DNA of 40,818 nucleotides. Origin: an uncultured Flavobacteriales bacterium. Its GTDB lineage: Bacteria; Bacteroidota; Bacteroidia; Flavobacteriales; Crocinitomicaceae. Positions 16,284 through 23,458 of this stretch are shown piece by piece. The translations under genes were made by a program, and so were the position numbers. The stretch covers positions 1 through 40,818 of the forward strand of contig CAMLIF010000022.1 in assembly GCA_946479985.1 (NCBI GenBank), written 5' to 3'. Within the stretch, counting starts at the first letter, position 1. Each line of letters begins with the position of its first letter. The notes below the pieces were generated by a model. The model saw nothing but the letters and a program-made list of their open reading frames with translations, ran no database searches and was not told where the DNA came from.

Positions 16284-16904
16284 ATGAAAGAAGAAAAGCG
16301 AGACGAATTCTGGGAATCTGTATTTAGCGAAAGACAGGAAATGTGGGGTTTTGAACCCGCAGAATCGGCCCTTACAACAAAAGACCTGTTCTTAAAAAAT
16401 AATATTAAAAGTGTACTCATTCCGGGAATTGGTTACGGACGAAATGCACGCGTTTTTTCAGATGCCGGAATGGATGTTACCGGAATAGAGATCTCAAAAA
16501 CAGCCGTTGAACTAGCCGAAAAACACTTTGGAAAAGATTTGAAGATCTTCCACGGATCAGTCACTGAAATGCCCTTTGACCAAAACTATTACAACGGAAT
16601 TTTCTGTTATGCGCTCATTCATTTACTGGATAGCAACGATAGAAAAAAACTCATTGCCGATTGCTACAACCAGCTTACGGCGAATGGATTAATGGTTTTC
16701 ATTGCAATTAACACAACAGCGCATACTTTTGGTCAGGGAAAATTCCTGGGCAGGAATCGTTACGAAATTTTCGAAGGCGTACAGATGTATTTCTACGACG
16801 AAGAAGCTGTTCATGCAGAATTCGACGCTTACGGTTTAGTTGAGGCATTGGAAATCACAGAAAGTTTTCCTTTCTTTATGATCGTTTGCAGGAAACCGGC
16901 TTAA
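16284..16904 (+). CDS. Class I SAM-dependent methyltransferase
   Basis: The 206-residue protein starts FWESVFSERQEMWGFEPAES, similar to thiopurine/small-molecule methyltransferase entries, then SAM motif I as VLIPGIGYGRNA (44-55), the acidic residue E69 ending VTGIEIS, motif GSVTEMPFD and GIFCYALIHLL. Substrate not identifiable. The gene starts 30 bases after the WG-repeat gene and is followed after nine bases by a small membrane protein. Cytoplasmic. Confidence 0.9.
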   Translation: MKEEKRDEFWESVFSERQEMWGFEPAESALTTKDLFLKNNIKSVLIPGIGYGRNARVFSDAGMDVTGIEISKTAVELAEKHFGKDLKIFHGSVTEMPFDQNYYNGIFCYALIHLLDSNDRKKLIADCYNQLTANGLMVFIAINTTAHTFGQGKFLGRNRYEIFEGVQMYFYDEEAVHAEFDAYGLVEALEITESFPFFMIVCRKPA

Positions 16905-16913
16905 TTTAAATCA

Positions 16914-17318
16914 ATGACCAGAACCCAATTTTTAGCCCAGCTTTGGAACCGTATTTTCAGACCAATAATCATCCTTGCAGTGATCTGGTTCTGTATTCGG
17001 TTTTTGATCTCCGTTTTTACTGAGAGCGGGACCGCGCGCGGCTTAACAATCACAGTTTTACTGCTCACAATTATTTTTGCATTGGCCAATTTGGCTGGAG
17101 TACTCTTTTTGAAAATGAATGAACGGATTTCTGCCGGACTCTCCATCCAAACCAAAGAAAGATTGAGAATTATTTCGAAAATCAGCAACTATTTAGCACT
17201 TCCTTTAATGGGAGTTTTACTTTACAAAGCTTGGGAGAAAGATGCGGTATTGTTTTCAATCATTGTATTGATTTTTTTGGGAGACAGGATCATTGGTATT
17301 CTAAAAAAGAAGAATTAA
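16914..17318 (+). CDS. Small multi-spanning membrane protein of unknown function
   Basis: The 134 residues contain four hydrophobic stretches (about 16-35, 44-66, 88-104, 109-128) separated by short charged loops and end in KKKN. No family motif is recognisable. It begins nine bases after the methyltransferase stop, suggesting cotranscription. Its 3' end contains TTGGTAT (17293-17299), identical to one arm of the operator-like repeat in front of the ParD gene. Confidence 0.75.
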   Translation: MTRTQFLAQLWNRIFRPIIILAVIWFCIRFLISVFTESGTARGLTITVLLLTIIFALANLAGVLFLKMNERISAGLSIQTKERLRIISKISNYLALPLMGVLLYKAWEKDAVLFSIIVLIFLGDRIIGILKKKN

Positions 17319-17336
17319 TGTTGTTTCTTTGAAAGA

Positions 17337-17353
17337 ATACCAAATCTTGGTAT
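17337..17353. promoter_or_regulatory. Inverted repeat ATACCAA-ATC-TTGGTAT, likely ParD operator
   Basis: Two perfect 7-base arms (17337-17343, 17347-17353) overlap the -7-like TATCTTGC (17351-17358), 15-20 bases before the ParD ATG at 17373. A third copy of one arm, TTGGTAT, lies at 17293-17299. This matches autoregulation by an RHH antitoxin; binding itself is inferred. Confidence 0.6.
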
Positions 17354-17372
17354 CTTGCAGAAAAAAAGGAAC

Positions 17373-17621
17373 ATGGCAAAAAACACTTCAATTTTACTTG
17401 GTGATTATTTTGATGATTTCATCAGTAAGCAAGTTAAAACCGGTAGATTTTCTTCTGCAAGCGAAGTTGTCCGCGCTGCTTTGCGAATGTTTGAATTAGA
17501 AGAAACTAAGAAATCTGAGCTTATTTCTGAACTTAAAAAAGGCGAGAAATCAGGATTTATTGAAAATTTTGATCGAAAATCATTTATTGAGAATCTGAAT
17601 ATTAAGCATTCTGATAAATGA
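17373..17621 (+). CDS. parD: ParD family antitoxin
   Basis: This 82-residue protein has the ribbon-helix-helix start NTSILLGDYFDDFISKQVKTGRFSSASEVVRAALRMFELEE (read in parts), the defining ParD/CopG-like sequence, followed by an acidic/lysine-rich flexible tail that would wrap the toxin. ATG 17373 is used, since an upstream TTG only adds basic residues over the operator. It neutralises ParE and represses its own promoter, where an inverted repeat is visible. The toxin gene overlaps its stop by ATGA. Confidence 0.92.
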   Translation: MAKNTSILLGDYFDDFISKQVKTGRFSSASEVVRAALRMFELEETKKSELISELKKGEKSGFIENFDRKSFIENLNIKHSDK

Positions 17622-17914
17622 ATTATAAATTAAGTCGTGAATCAGGAATTGATCTGGAGAATATTTGGATTTATACGGTTGAGAATTGGTCACATGATCA
17701 GGCAAACAGATATCTGGAATTGATTTTCGAAGAAATAGATTATCTCACACGAAATCCTGAATCAGGATTGGATTGTGGCCATATCAGAAAAGGTTATTTC
17801 CGTTCAAAGGTTAAATCGCATCTTATTTTTTATAGAGTTAATCGAAAGCAGAACCAGTTGGAGATAATAAGAATTCTACACCAGGTAATGGATTTGGAAA
17901 ATCATTTGAAATAA
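17618..17914 (+). CDS. parE: ParE/RelE superfamily toxin
   Basis: This 98-residue protein follows the ParE pattern: YKLSRESGIDLENIWIYTVENWSHDQANRYLELIFEEIDYLTRNPESG (read in parts), RKGYFRSKVKSHLIFYRV and IIRILHQVMDLENHL. It is the ParE type of the RelE/ParE fold, which characterised members use to inhibit DNA gyrase. It overlaps the ParD stop by four bases, the standard antitoxin-first arrangement. All expected secondary-structure elements are present, so it appears intact. Confidence 0.92.
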   Translation: MNYKLSRESGIDLENIWIYTVENWSHDQANRYLELIFEEIDYLTRNPESGLDCGHIRKGYFRSKVKSHLIFYRVNRKQNQLEIIRILHQVMDLENHLK

Positions 17915-17957
17915 TAAATGTTTATTCCGACAAGTATAAAGACACAACTCAGGTAAT

Positions 17958-18431
17958 ATGAACAATTCAATTATGAAAAAAGTTTTATTCTTCGGATTGC
18001 TGCTGTCATTCAATACCTATTCGCAGACAGAACCAACGAAAGAGGAAATTCCTGCTGTTGTAAGCGAATCAGATTACGATATCATCCATGAATTCCCTTT
18101 TGTTCAGGTATATACCGACGGCGACATTACCATTATGGCTGCTTTGGAAGGGCAGGAACTTTATAAATTATTTGATCCTGTATTTAAAAAATATCAGTTT
18201 GAAGGCAGCGGCTATACCTGGGAAGGTGTAATTATTCAACTACTTGAAAAAAAGAATAAAGAACTGCTCAAACACGTCGATTTCAGATCGGAAGCAGGCG
18301 GATTTTACGTTGATATTGATTCTCCGGAAACAGCCAATACATTTCTGGATATTATTTGTCCTTATTTCAAAGATGCAGAAACATTGGATCAGACTTTAAA
18401 AGGAATTGACAAAAGCAGGGTTGATGATTGA
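17958..18431 (+). CDS. Exported Imm51-like protein
   Basis: The 157-residue product has a signal peptide (KKVLFFGLLLSFNTYSQ; the true start may be ATG 17973). The mature part contains SGYTWEGVIIQLLEKKNKELLKHVDFRSEAGGFYVDIDSPETANTFLDIICPYF (read in parts), close to the 'GY-W ... F-EAG-F ... S' layout of immunity protein family Imm51. Imm51 proteins neutralise polymorphic toxins; here no toxin gene is adjacent, and export to the periplasm is notable. It follows the ParDE pair by 43 bases. Family call moderate. Confidence 0.55.
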   Translation: MNNSIMKKVLFFGLLLSFNTYSQTEPTKEEIPAVVSESDYDIIHEFPFVQVYTDGDITIMAALEGQELYKLFDPVFKKYQFEGSGYTWEGVIIQLLEKKNKELLKHVDFRSEAGGFYVDIDSPETANTFLDIICPYFKDAETLDQTLKGIDKSRVDD

Positions 18432-18465
18432 GTAACCTAAACGCGTTGTTTACTTATTGCACTGT

Positions 18466-19356
18466 ATGATTAAACTTACTACCCTTATTTTATTGCTCGT
18501 TTCTTTTGGGAGTTCGGCCATTTCTCAGAGTTACGTGGAATACTACATGTTGTGCAACCAGGCAGATAGTTTGGAATACATTCACAAGAACCAGGAAGCT
18601 TTGGAATCTTATAAAGCGGCATTCAAAACTGTTGATTATGTACATTCCGACAAATACAAAAGTGCATACCAGATTGCAATTAAAACCAACTCATTTGCCG
18701 ATGCTTATGAATTCGGCAAAATGATCATTATAAATTCCGGAAAAAAGGAATTTATTCAAACCAAATCGAAAGACTTTAAAAATTCTGTTTATTACCAGCA
18801 ACTGGCTGATAGCACAGATTACTTCCTTTCGAAATTCAATGAGCGCGTAAATCACCAGTTTATCGACATTATTGACAGCCTGATGTTTATTGATCAATAC
18901 ATCATTCGAAATAACCGGGAGTACAAGGGGAAATATGCTCTTGACAAATCAAAACTTCCGGAAAACCGTTTTGATCTCGACAGTTCAAACTGGAATTTAT
19001 TGTACGAATGTATTCAGGAAATGGGCTTTCCGTCAGAAGAGCATGTTGGGTATGAGGCATACGACAAAGTTTGGGCAATCCTGCATCATAATCTCCGCCT
19101 GAAAGAAAATGAGCGATATCACAACGAGATTTTTGAATTTGTAAAAGCCGGCGACTATCTTCCGGAACACATGATGTTCTGGTACGAGCAATTTCAAATG
19201 CAGGAATACAAACAAACCTATTTTACAACCTGGGACGGAAACATTTCAGAAGAGAATCTGCAACGCGTAGACGCAAACAGAAGGCGCTTTTATCTGAAAG
19301 GAATTAATTCATACGAATTGGCAAAGAGTGGGAGAATGATGACCGCGAAATGGTAA
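18466..19356 (+). CDS. Secreted alpha-helical protein, TPR-like N-terminus
   Basis: From ATG 18466 the protein has 296 residues with a signal peptide (LILLLVSFGSSAISQ). Residues about 20-85 resemble tetratricopeptide helices (SYKAAFKTVDYVHSDKYKSAYQIAIKT). The rest is helix-rich with many charged and aromatic residues and ends RRRFYLKGINSYELAKSGRMM. No sorting domain or lipobox. I do not recognise a specific family; it may be a scaffold-like periplasmic protein. Adjacent to the Imm51-like gene (34 bases), possibly cotranscribed. Confidence 0.7.
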   Translation: MIKLTTLILLLVSFGSSAISQSYVEYYMLCNQADSLEYIHKNQEALESYKAAFKTVDYVHSDKYKSAYQIAIKTNSFADAYEFGKMIIINSGKKEFIQTKSKDFKNSVYYQQLADSTDYFLSKFNERVNHQFIDIIDSLMFIDQYIIRNNREYKGKYALDKSKLPENRFDLDSSNWNLLYECIQEMGFPSEEHVGYEAYDKVWAILHHNLRLKENERYHNEIFEFVKAGDYLPEHMMFWYEQFQMQEYKQTYFTTWDGNISEENLQRVDANRRRFYLKGINSYELAKSGRMMTAKW

Positions 19357-19366
19357 AAATGTTGAT

Positions 19367-19374
19367 TATCTTTC
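19367..19374 (+). promoter_or_regulatory. Candidate -7 box (TATCTTTC)
   Basis: One mismatch to TAnnTTTG, 29 bases before ATG 19404; the same TATCTTTN word occurs at 3022, 14770 and 40190 near gene starts. Confidence 0.4.
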
Positions 19375-19403
19375 GAAAGCCTATTTAAGGAAACAAAAGA
19401 ATC

Positions 19404-20021
19404 ATGCTGAAAGAAACTTTTATCAGACTTCTTGAAAACTACACTAAAAACGAAAGTCAAATCAATGAACTTTGGTTGGAAATTGAGACGGCCTATTCCG
19501 AAAAATCGAGGCATTATCACACTTTAGATCATCTTAAAAATCTGCTGGTTCAATTAACCGAAGTGAAAGACCAAATTCAACACTGGGAAACAGTTCTGTT
19601 CACACTTTACTATCACGATGTGGTGTATAATGCTCAAAAGCCCGACAACGAAGAGAAAAGTGCCGAACTCGCCGGAAAAAGAATGAGACAGATCGGAGTT
19701 GCAAACGAAATGATTCTTCAATGCGAAGAACAAATCCGGGCAACGAAAAAGCATATTCTGTCAATCAGCAGCGATACCAATTATTTCATTGATGCAGATC
19801 TTTCTGTTTTAGGGCAATCGTGGGAAGTTTACGCTGACTACTTCCAAAATATCAGAAAGGAATATGCTGTTTACCCTGATTTAGTTTATAATCCGGGAAG
19901 AAAACAGGTGTTGAATCATTTTTTGTCCATGGAACGAATCTATAAGTCGGACTATTTCTATCAAAAGTTCGAATTTCAGGCAAAGGAAAATCTAAAAGCG
20001 GAGTTAGCACTGTTACAATGA
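19404..20021 (+). CDS. HD-domain metal-dependent phosphohydrolase
   Basis: The 205 residues follow the predicted-metal-dependent HD family: H39-TLD-H43 (YHTLDH), H71-D72 in LYYHDVVY, DNEEKSAELAG, then D130/D132 in FIDADLSVLG and the conserved end NPGRKQVLNHFLSMERIY. These make the H...HD...D metal site. The family hydrolyses phosphoesters, often nucleotides, but no substrate is known here. Its stop overlaps the start of the oxygenase/WD40 gene as ATGA (20018-20021), so the two proteins are made together and probably function together. Confidence 0.9.
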   Translation: MLKETFIRLLENYTKNESQINELWLEIETAYSEKSRHYHTLDHLKNLLVQLTEVKDQIQHWETVLFTLYYHDVVYNAQKPDNEEKSAELAGKRMRQIGVANEMILQCEEQIRATKKHILSISSDTNYFIDADLSVLGQSWEVYADYFQNIRKEYAVYPDLVYNPGRKQVLNHFLSMERIYKSDYFYQKFEFQAKENLKAELALLQ

Positions 20022-21481
20022 ATTCCGGAATTAAAGTTCAGCACATTCTCCCCGAAACAAATTATACCTGTTTCGTGATCCCCGGTTTGTTTTCGGTGAT
20101 TGAGTGTGAATTATTACTGAACGCAGAGATCAAAAACTCATTCCAAAAAGCTATTGCAAATTATCCGACTTACTACCGGAACAATGACCGCTTTGTTGTT
20201 GATAGCGAAGAACTGGCCAAACAGCTTTTCGTTAAAGTGAAGCCTTATCTGCCTGAGGTAATTGAAACCAATTCAGACATTCAAACTGAAAACGGAATCT
20301 GGCATCTGAAAGAACTCAACAGCCGGCTTCGGTTCTGCAGGTATTCCGCTAATCAGTATTTCAACAGACATTTAGATGGTGTTCATTATCAGAACCAAAC
20401 TATCCAGTCGAAGCTCACATTTATGATCTATTTGAACGGTGCAGCCGAATTTGGTGGTGGAAGGACTTTGTTTTTTAAAACGAAAGAAACTACAGAAATT
20501 TGGGCTTCTTATATTCCAAAACAAGGCGATTTGATTGTTTTCGATCACAACGTGTGGCATGAAGGTGAAATGTTGACCCGGGGAGAGAAATTTGTACTGC
20601 GAAGCGATATTCTTTACTCAAGAAAGGAAACAGCTAAAAGCAAAGAACCTTTTACCGGACATTTGGGATATGTTTGGTCGTTACTTAAACTCAACCACGA
20701 TACAATTTTGAGTGGAGGCAGAGATAAAGTAATCAAAGTTTGGTCGGCTTCCGGTGAAGTAAAAGCTTCCTTACATGGTCACGAAAATTCTATTTTGTGT
20801 TTGGAAAGAATGAGTAAAGACGTTTTCATTTCCGGTTCCAGAGATAAACAGATCCTGGTTTGGAAAGATTTTAAGATACGGAACCGTATAACTATTCATT
20901 CGGCAGTTGTTCTTTCGCTGTGCATGTTAAACGAGCATACGTTTGCATCCGGGAGCGGCGACAACACGGTTAAAATCACCACTCTCGACGGAACAGTATT
21001 ACAAACATTCACGGGACATACCAATTGGGTTTGGAAAATAGTGAAACTCGATGAAAACACGCTGGCATCCTCCTCTGAAGACGGCACCATTCAAATTTGG
21101 GATATCCGGACCGGGAAAGCCGTAATCACTTTTTATGAAGCGCAGTCCATCATCAGCCTTGCCTACAATATGCAAACACGACAATTGGTTTCCGGAAATT
21201 TGATCGGTGAGCTGTCCATTCGAACATTAGACCAAAACTACCGGCAGCAAGAAATAAAAAGGGGAGAAGCGCATCACGGAATTATCCGCACAATCCGTTT
21301 TGTCAACGATGAACTTCTGGTTTCAGGCGGTGAAGACAATAAAGTGCACATTTGGAATTTGAGCGGAGAATTGAAACAAACCCTGGAGCATCAAAACTTT
21401 GTACAATCTGTTGAAGTGTTGGATGAACACACCATTTTAAGCGCCTCATATGACGGGACAATTAGAGCCTGGAAAATCTAA
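20018..21481 (+). CDS. Fusion: 2OG-Fe(II) oxygenase (prolyl 4-hydroxylase type) plus seven WD40 repeats
   Basis: Residues about 1-205 form a P4Hc-like oxygenase: iron ligands H118 and D120 (NRHLDG) and H181 (VWHEGE), and R195 (KFVLRSDILY) for 2-oxoglutarate. Residues about 212-487 carry seven WD40-type repeats, each with a GH-like start and an S-G-D-IKVW-type end (for example SGGRDKVIKVW, SSSEDGTIQIW, SGGEDNKVHIW, SASYDGTIRAW), enough for a closed seven-bladed propeller. The fifth repeat is degenerate. The propeller probably supplies the substrate-binding surface for hydroxylation (inference). No signal peptide. The joined architecture is unusual. Confidence 0.88.
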   Translation: MNSGIKVQHILPETNYTCFVIPGLFSVIECELLLNAEIKNSFQKAIANYPTYYRNNDRFVVDSEELAKQLFVKVKPYLPEVIETNSDIQTENGIWHLKELNSRLRFCRYSANQYFNRHLDGVHYQNQTIQSKLTFMIYLNGAAEFGGGRTLFFKTKETTEIWASYIPKQGDLIVFDHNVWHEGEMLTRGEKFVLRSDILYSRKETAKSKEPFTGHLGYVWSLLKLNHDTILSGGRDKVIKVWSASGEVKASLHGHENSILCLERMSKDVFISGSRDKQILVWKDFKIRNRITIHSAVVLSLCMLNEHTFASGSGDNTVKITTLDGTVLQTFTGHTNWVWKIVKLDENTLASSSEDGTIQIWDIRTGKAVITFYEAQSIISLAYNMQTRQLVSGNLIGELSIRTLDQNYRQQEIKRGEAHHGIIRTIRFVNDELLVSGGEDNKVHIWNLSGELKQTLEHQNFVQSVEVLDEHTILSASYDGTIRAWKI

Positions 21482-21514
21482 TTCATCAATAGAAAATGTT
21501 TTAATGGAACAATA

Positions 21515-21883
21515 ATGAATAACAAAAAACATCCGACATACACCCTGCGCTTCTTTTTCGATTATGGATGTGGCGGCTGTTTATGGGCTGGAAATGATAC
21601 CGCATACGAACAATTTGATGTTGGAACTTTGGATGCCGAAACCCACGATTCGGAAGGAAATGTTACAGAGGAAGCCAAAATTCAATTACCGGATTCCATT
21701 AAACAAAAAGTCCTGTATTTAGACAAGTTGTATTGTGAAAGTTTGAATTGGAATGATCCCGGTGGACCATCTCTATGGAATCAGGAACAATGGAACTACT
21801 TTTACAAAATGACCAAAGAACTTCACAAAGAAATAGCAGCTCATTTAGGCAATGACTTTGAGATTATTTATGATCGGAAATAA
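21515..21883 (+). CDS. Conserved small protein of unknown function
   Basis: The 122 residues start THR-rich and hold YTLRFFFDYGCGGCLWAGND, an unusual CxxC-like pair next to aromatic residues, then ESLNWNDPGGPSLWNQEQW and a helical, acidic C-terminus ending in a beta strand. I have an impression of similar unnamed proteins elsewhere, but no named family; an immunity-protein-like role is only a guess. It follows the WD40 fusion by 33 bases and ends 70 bases before a strong terminator, so it may be the last gene of the HD-oxygenase operon. Confidence 0.7.
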   Translation: MNNKKHPTYTLRFFFDYGCGGCLWAGNDTAYEQFDVGTLDAETHDSEGNVTEEAKIQLPDSIKQKVLYLDKLYCESLNWNDPGGPSLWNQEQWNYFYKMTKELHKEIAAHLGNDFEIIYDRK

Positions 21884-21953
21884 ATGCACCAACTGGAAAT
21901 ATCTTATGGATTGAATTTCCCTGAACCGTACTTTGTTCATTGTAACAAACACG

Positions 21954-21982
21954 AAAGGGTGTCATCTGATGACACCCTTTTT
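21954..21982. terminator. Strong hairpin terminator between convergent genes
   Basis: AAAGGGTGTCAT (21954-21965), loop CTG, then ATGACACCCTTT (21969-21980) plus more T. A perfect 12-bp stem. It serves the plus-strand gene and, less clearly, the convergent minus-strand gene ending at 22006. Confidence 0.9.
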
Positions 21983-22005
21983 CGCTTTATATAATTTCCT
22001 GTTTT

Positions 22006-22704
22006 TTATACGGCGCTGCCGTTGTTCTGTCCGGGATCGTCACCCGACTTTCCTTTATGCCCGTAATCAATGATCATACGCGCACTTTTAAAAGCATTAA
22101 AGAATTCAGACTGGCTGGTCTTGAATACTAAAAGAAGGTCGTCCAGTTCGTCGCGCAGGAGGCTGTCTAATGAAACCTCCAGGTCTTTGATGGATTTTGT
22201 TACGCTCTTGCGACTGAGAATGGCTTGCCGGGTACTGATATTCAGTTCGTCGATGTTTTCCAGAACCGGTGTTAATTCGGCAATCATTTCCCCGGTGATG
22301 CCGTAAGAAACCAGTTCGGCACCAAAGGTATCGAGGTCTTGTTTCAGTTCGCCGCACTGAACGGTGAGTTTACTGATGTTCAAACGCCCGATGTCTGATT
22401 TAGTCATCTTGTTGCGTTCTTCGAGCGCGTGGTTACCTGCTGCTTTTCCGTAAAGCCTTAAGGCATTATGTACAATGAGCATTTGTTCGCGGAGTTCTGC
22501 CAGTTGTTTTTGTTTTTTGGCACCCACACCGTCTGTGGCGGTATCCTGTTCCACCAGTCGAATTTGTAACAGGTCGAGTCTACCGTTAAAGGTTGTTACT
22601 GCAGCGGCAAAAGCGGGAACGGTTTCCCAGGCGCTTTGGTGTTTGGTGAGAACTGCATGTATGTTTCGGTACATGTTCAGTTTGTTTGAAGTTGTCTTCT
22701 TCAT
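22006..22704 (-). CDS. Coiled-coil/all-helical protein of unknown function
   Basis: The 232-residue product is almost wholly helical: long amphipathic segments such as QKQLAELREQMLIVHNALRLYGKAAGNHALEERNK (read in parts) and SLDSLLRDELDDLLLVFKTSQSEFF suggest coiled coils or a helical bundle, and a glycine-rich acidic tail (GKSGDDPGQNNGSAV) follows. No signal peptide or membrane helix. It is not recognised. Its DNA is visibly more GC-rich than neighbouring genes, and it is bounded by repeats to one side, both hints of horizontal arrival. The start could be ATG 22704 or 22674. Confidence 0.7.
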   Translation of the reverse strand: MKKTTSNKLNMYRNIHAVLTKHQSAWETVPAFAAAVTTFNGRLDLLQIRLVEQDTATDGVGAKKQKQLAELREQMLIVHNALRLYGKAAGNHALEERNKMTKSDIGRLNISKLTVQCGELKQDLDTFGAELVSYGITGEMIAELTPVLENIDELNISTRQAILSRKSVTKSIKDLEVSLDSLLRDELDDLLLVFKTSQSEFFNAFKSARMIIDYGHKGKSGDDPGQNNGSAV

Positions 22705-23059
22705 TATGATATGTATTAAGTTACAGGACTAGTGTGTTAAGCCTGAGTTGTTTCTCCATCCACCGCAGCCGACACAGCGGGAGGAGTTTTGATGAATGGT
22801 TTGCCGGCAAGCCGACAATTTTTTGCTTAGCCGCGAATGCACGAATACAATCAGACCAGCTGATTGTTATGGCGCCTACCGGTCGCCATGTGTTCTGCAA
22901 AGCGAGTCCGGTAGGCTCGCATTTAATTTGCGTATTTGCGGGAAAGCTTACTACTGTTTGCGTGCAAATGACCAACGCGCTAACCGTCAAATAGTAACGC
23001 AGCAACCTAACAGATTATTATAAGCGGCAAAAAATAAATTCCGGATTGGAGATTGTTGA
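22705..23059. other. Gene-poor region holding a MITE-like element
   Basis: Open frames on both strands here are overlapping and lack coding character. The main content is the inverted-repeat element 22826-22946. The rest shows nothing obvious. Confidence 0.6.
22826..22946. repeat. MITE-like element with imperfect terminal inverted repeats and structured core
   Basis: The left end 22826-22851 (CTTAGCCGCGAATGCACGAA...) and the reverse complement of 22921-22946 (CTTTCCCGCAAATACGCAAA...) agree at roughly two thirds of positions. The core has CAATCAG/CTGATTG (22848-22866), ATGGCG/CGCCAT (22869-22889) and GCGAG/CTCGC (22902-22920), and also CCTACCGG (22875-22882) facing CCGGTAGG (22908-22915), which cannot form with the other two. 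It is much more GC-rich than its surroundings and holds no gene. Confidence 0.6.
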
Positions 23060-23407
23060 ACACTCCCCTTTGATTGGGTAAACGATCTCACTGAATTCTT
23101 TACAGATGCCTTCGAATTTGCTGCACATTGCTTTGAATTTGTTTTACATGCCTTCGAATTCTCTGCACATGCTTCTGAATTTATTTTACACGTCTTTGAA
23201 TTGTCGACACATTGCTTTGAATTTATTTCAGATGGTGTTGTAACTTTTGAAGATAGGGAGGTAAATGGAGGAAAAAGGTTCTTTTTTTTTGGAGTTTATG
23301 TGACCTCAAGCGGGGAAACTTCTAACTTTTTAATGGAGGATTTGGAAGCTATTTTACAGCTAGAAACTTTAGAAAACCCGATTCTTTGGAGTGGAAAAAA
23401 CATTTAG
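23060..23407 (+). pseudogene. Start-less open frame reading as heptad repeats plus a conserved tail
   Basis: The frame after a TGA at 23057-23059 is open to TAG 23405-23407 but has no ATG or GTG in its first part; the first possible start is TTG 23201. It begins with seven-residue units such as EFVLHAF and EFAAHCF that follow the 21-bp DNA array, then continues GKRFFFFGVYVTSSGETSN and LMEDLEAILQLE. The last portion is repeated at 25801. It may be a remnant, a decayed gene or an expressed repeat using a non-ATG start. Confidence 0.4.
23093..23239 (+). repeat. Seven tandem 21-bp repeats
   Basis: GAATT recurs at exactly 23093, 23114, 23135, 23156, 23177, 23198 and 23219. Units look like GAATTTGTTTTACATGCCTTC with substitutions and no length changes; the last unit is the most degenerate. 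The period is a multiple of three and the frame stays open through all copies. There are no unique spacers, so it is not a CRISPR array. Confidence 0.9.
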
Positions 23408-23458
23408 AATTTGAAAAGAGAACAATCCTAATTATTAGCTTCTATAATTCTGAATTTA

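Noticed and set aside
22721..23023. Open frames of 75-94 codons on both strands
   Set aside because: They lie over the MITE-like element, overlap each other, and read as low-quality protein.
23093..23239. Possible CRISPR array
   Set aside because: Repeats follow one another with no spacers, units are 21 bases and vary; no cas gene is present.
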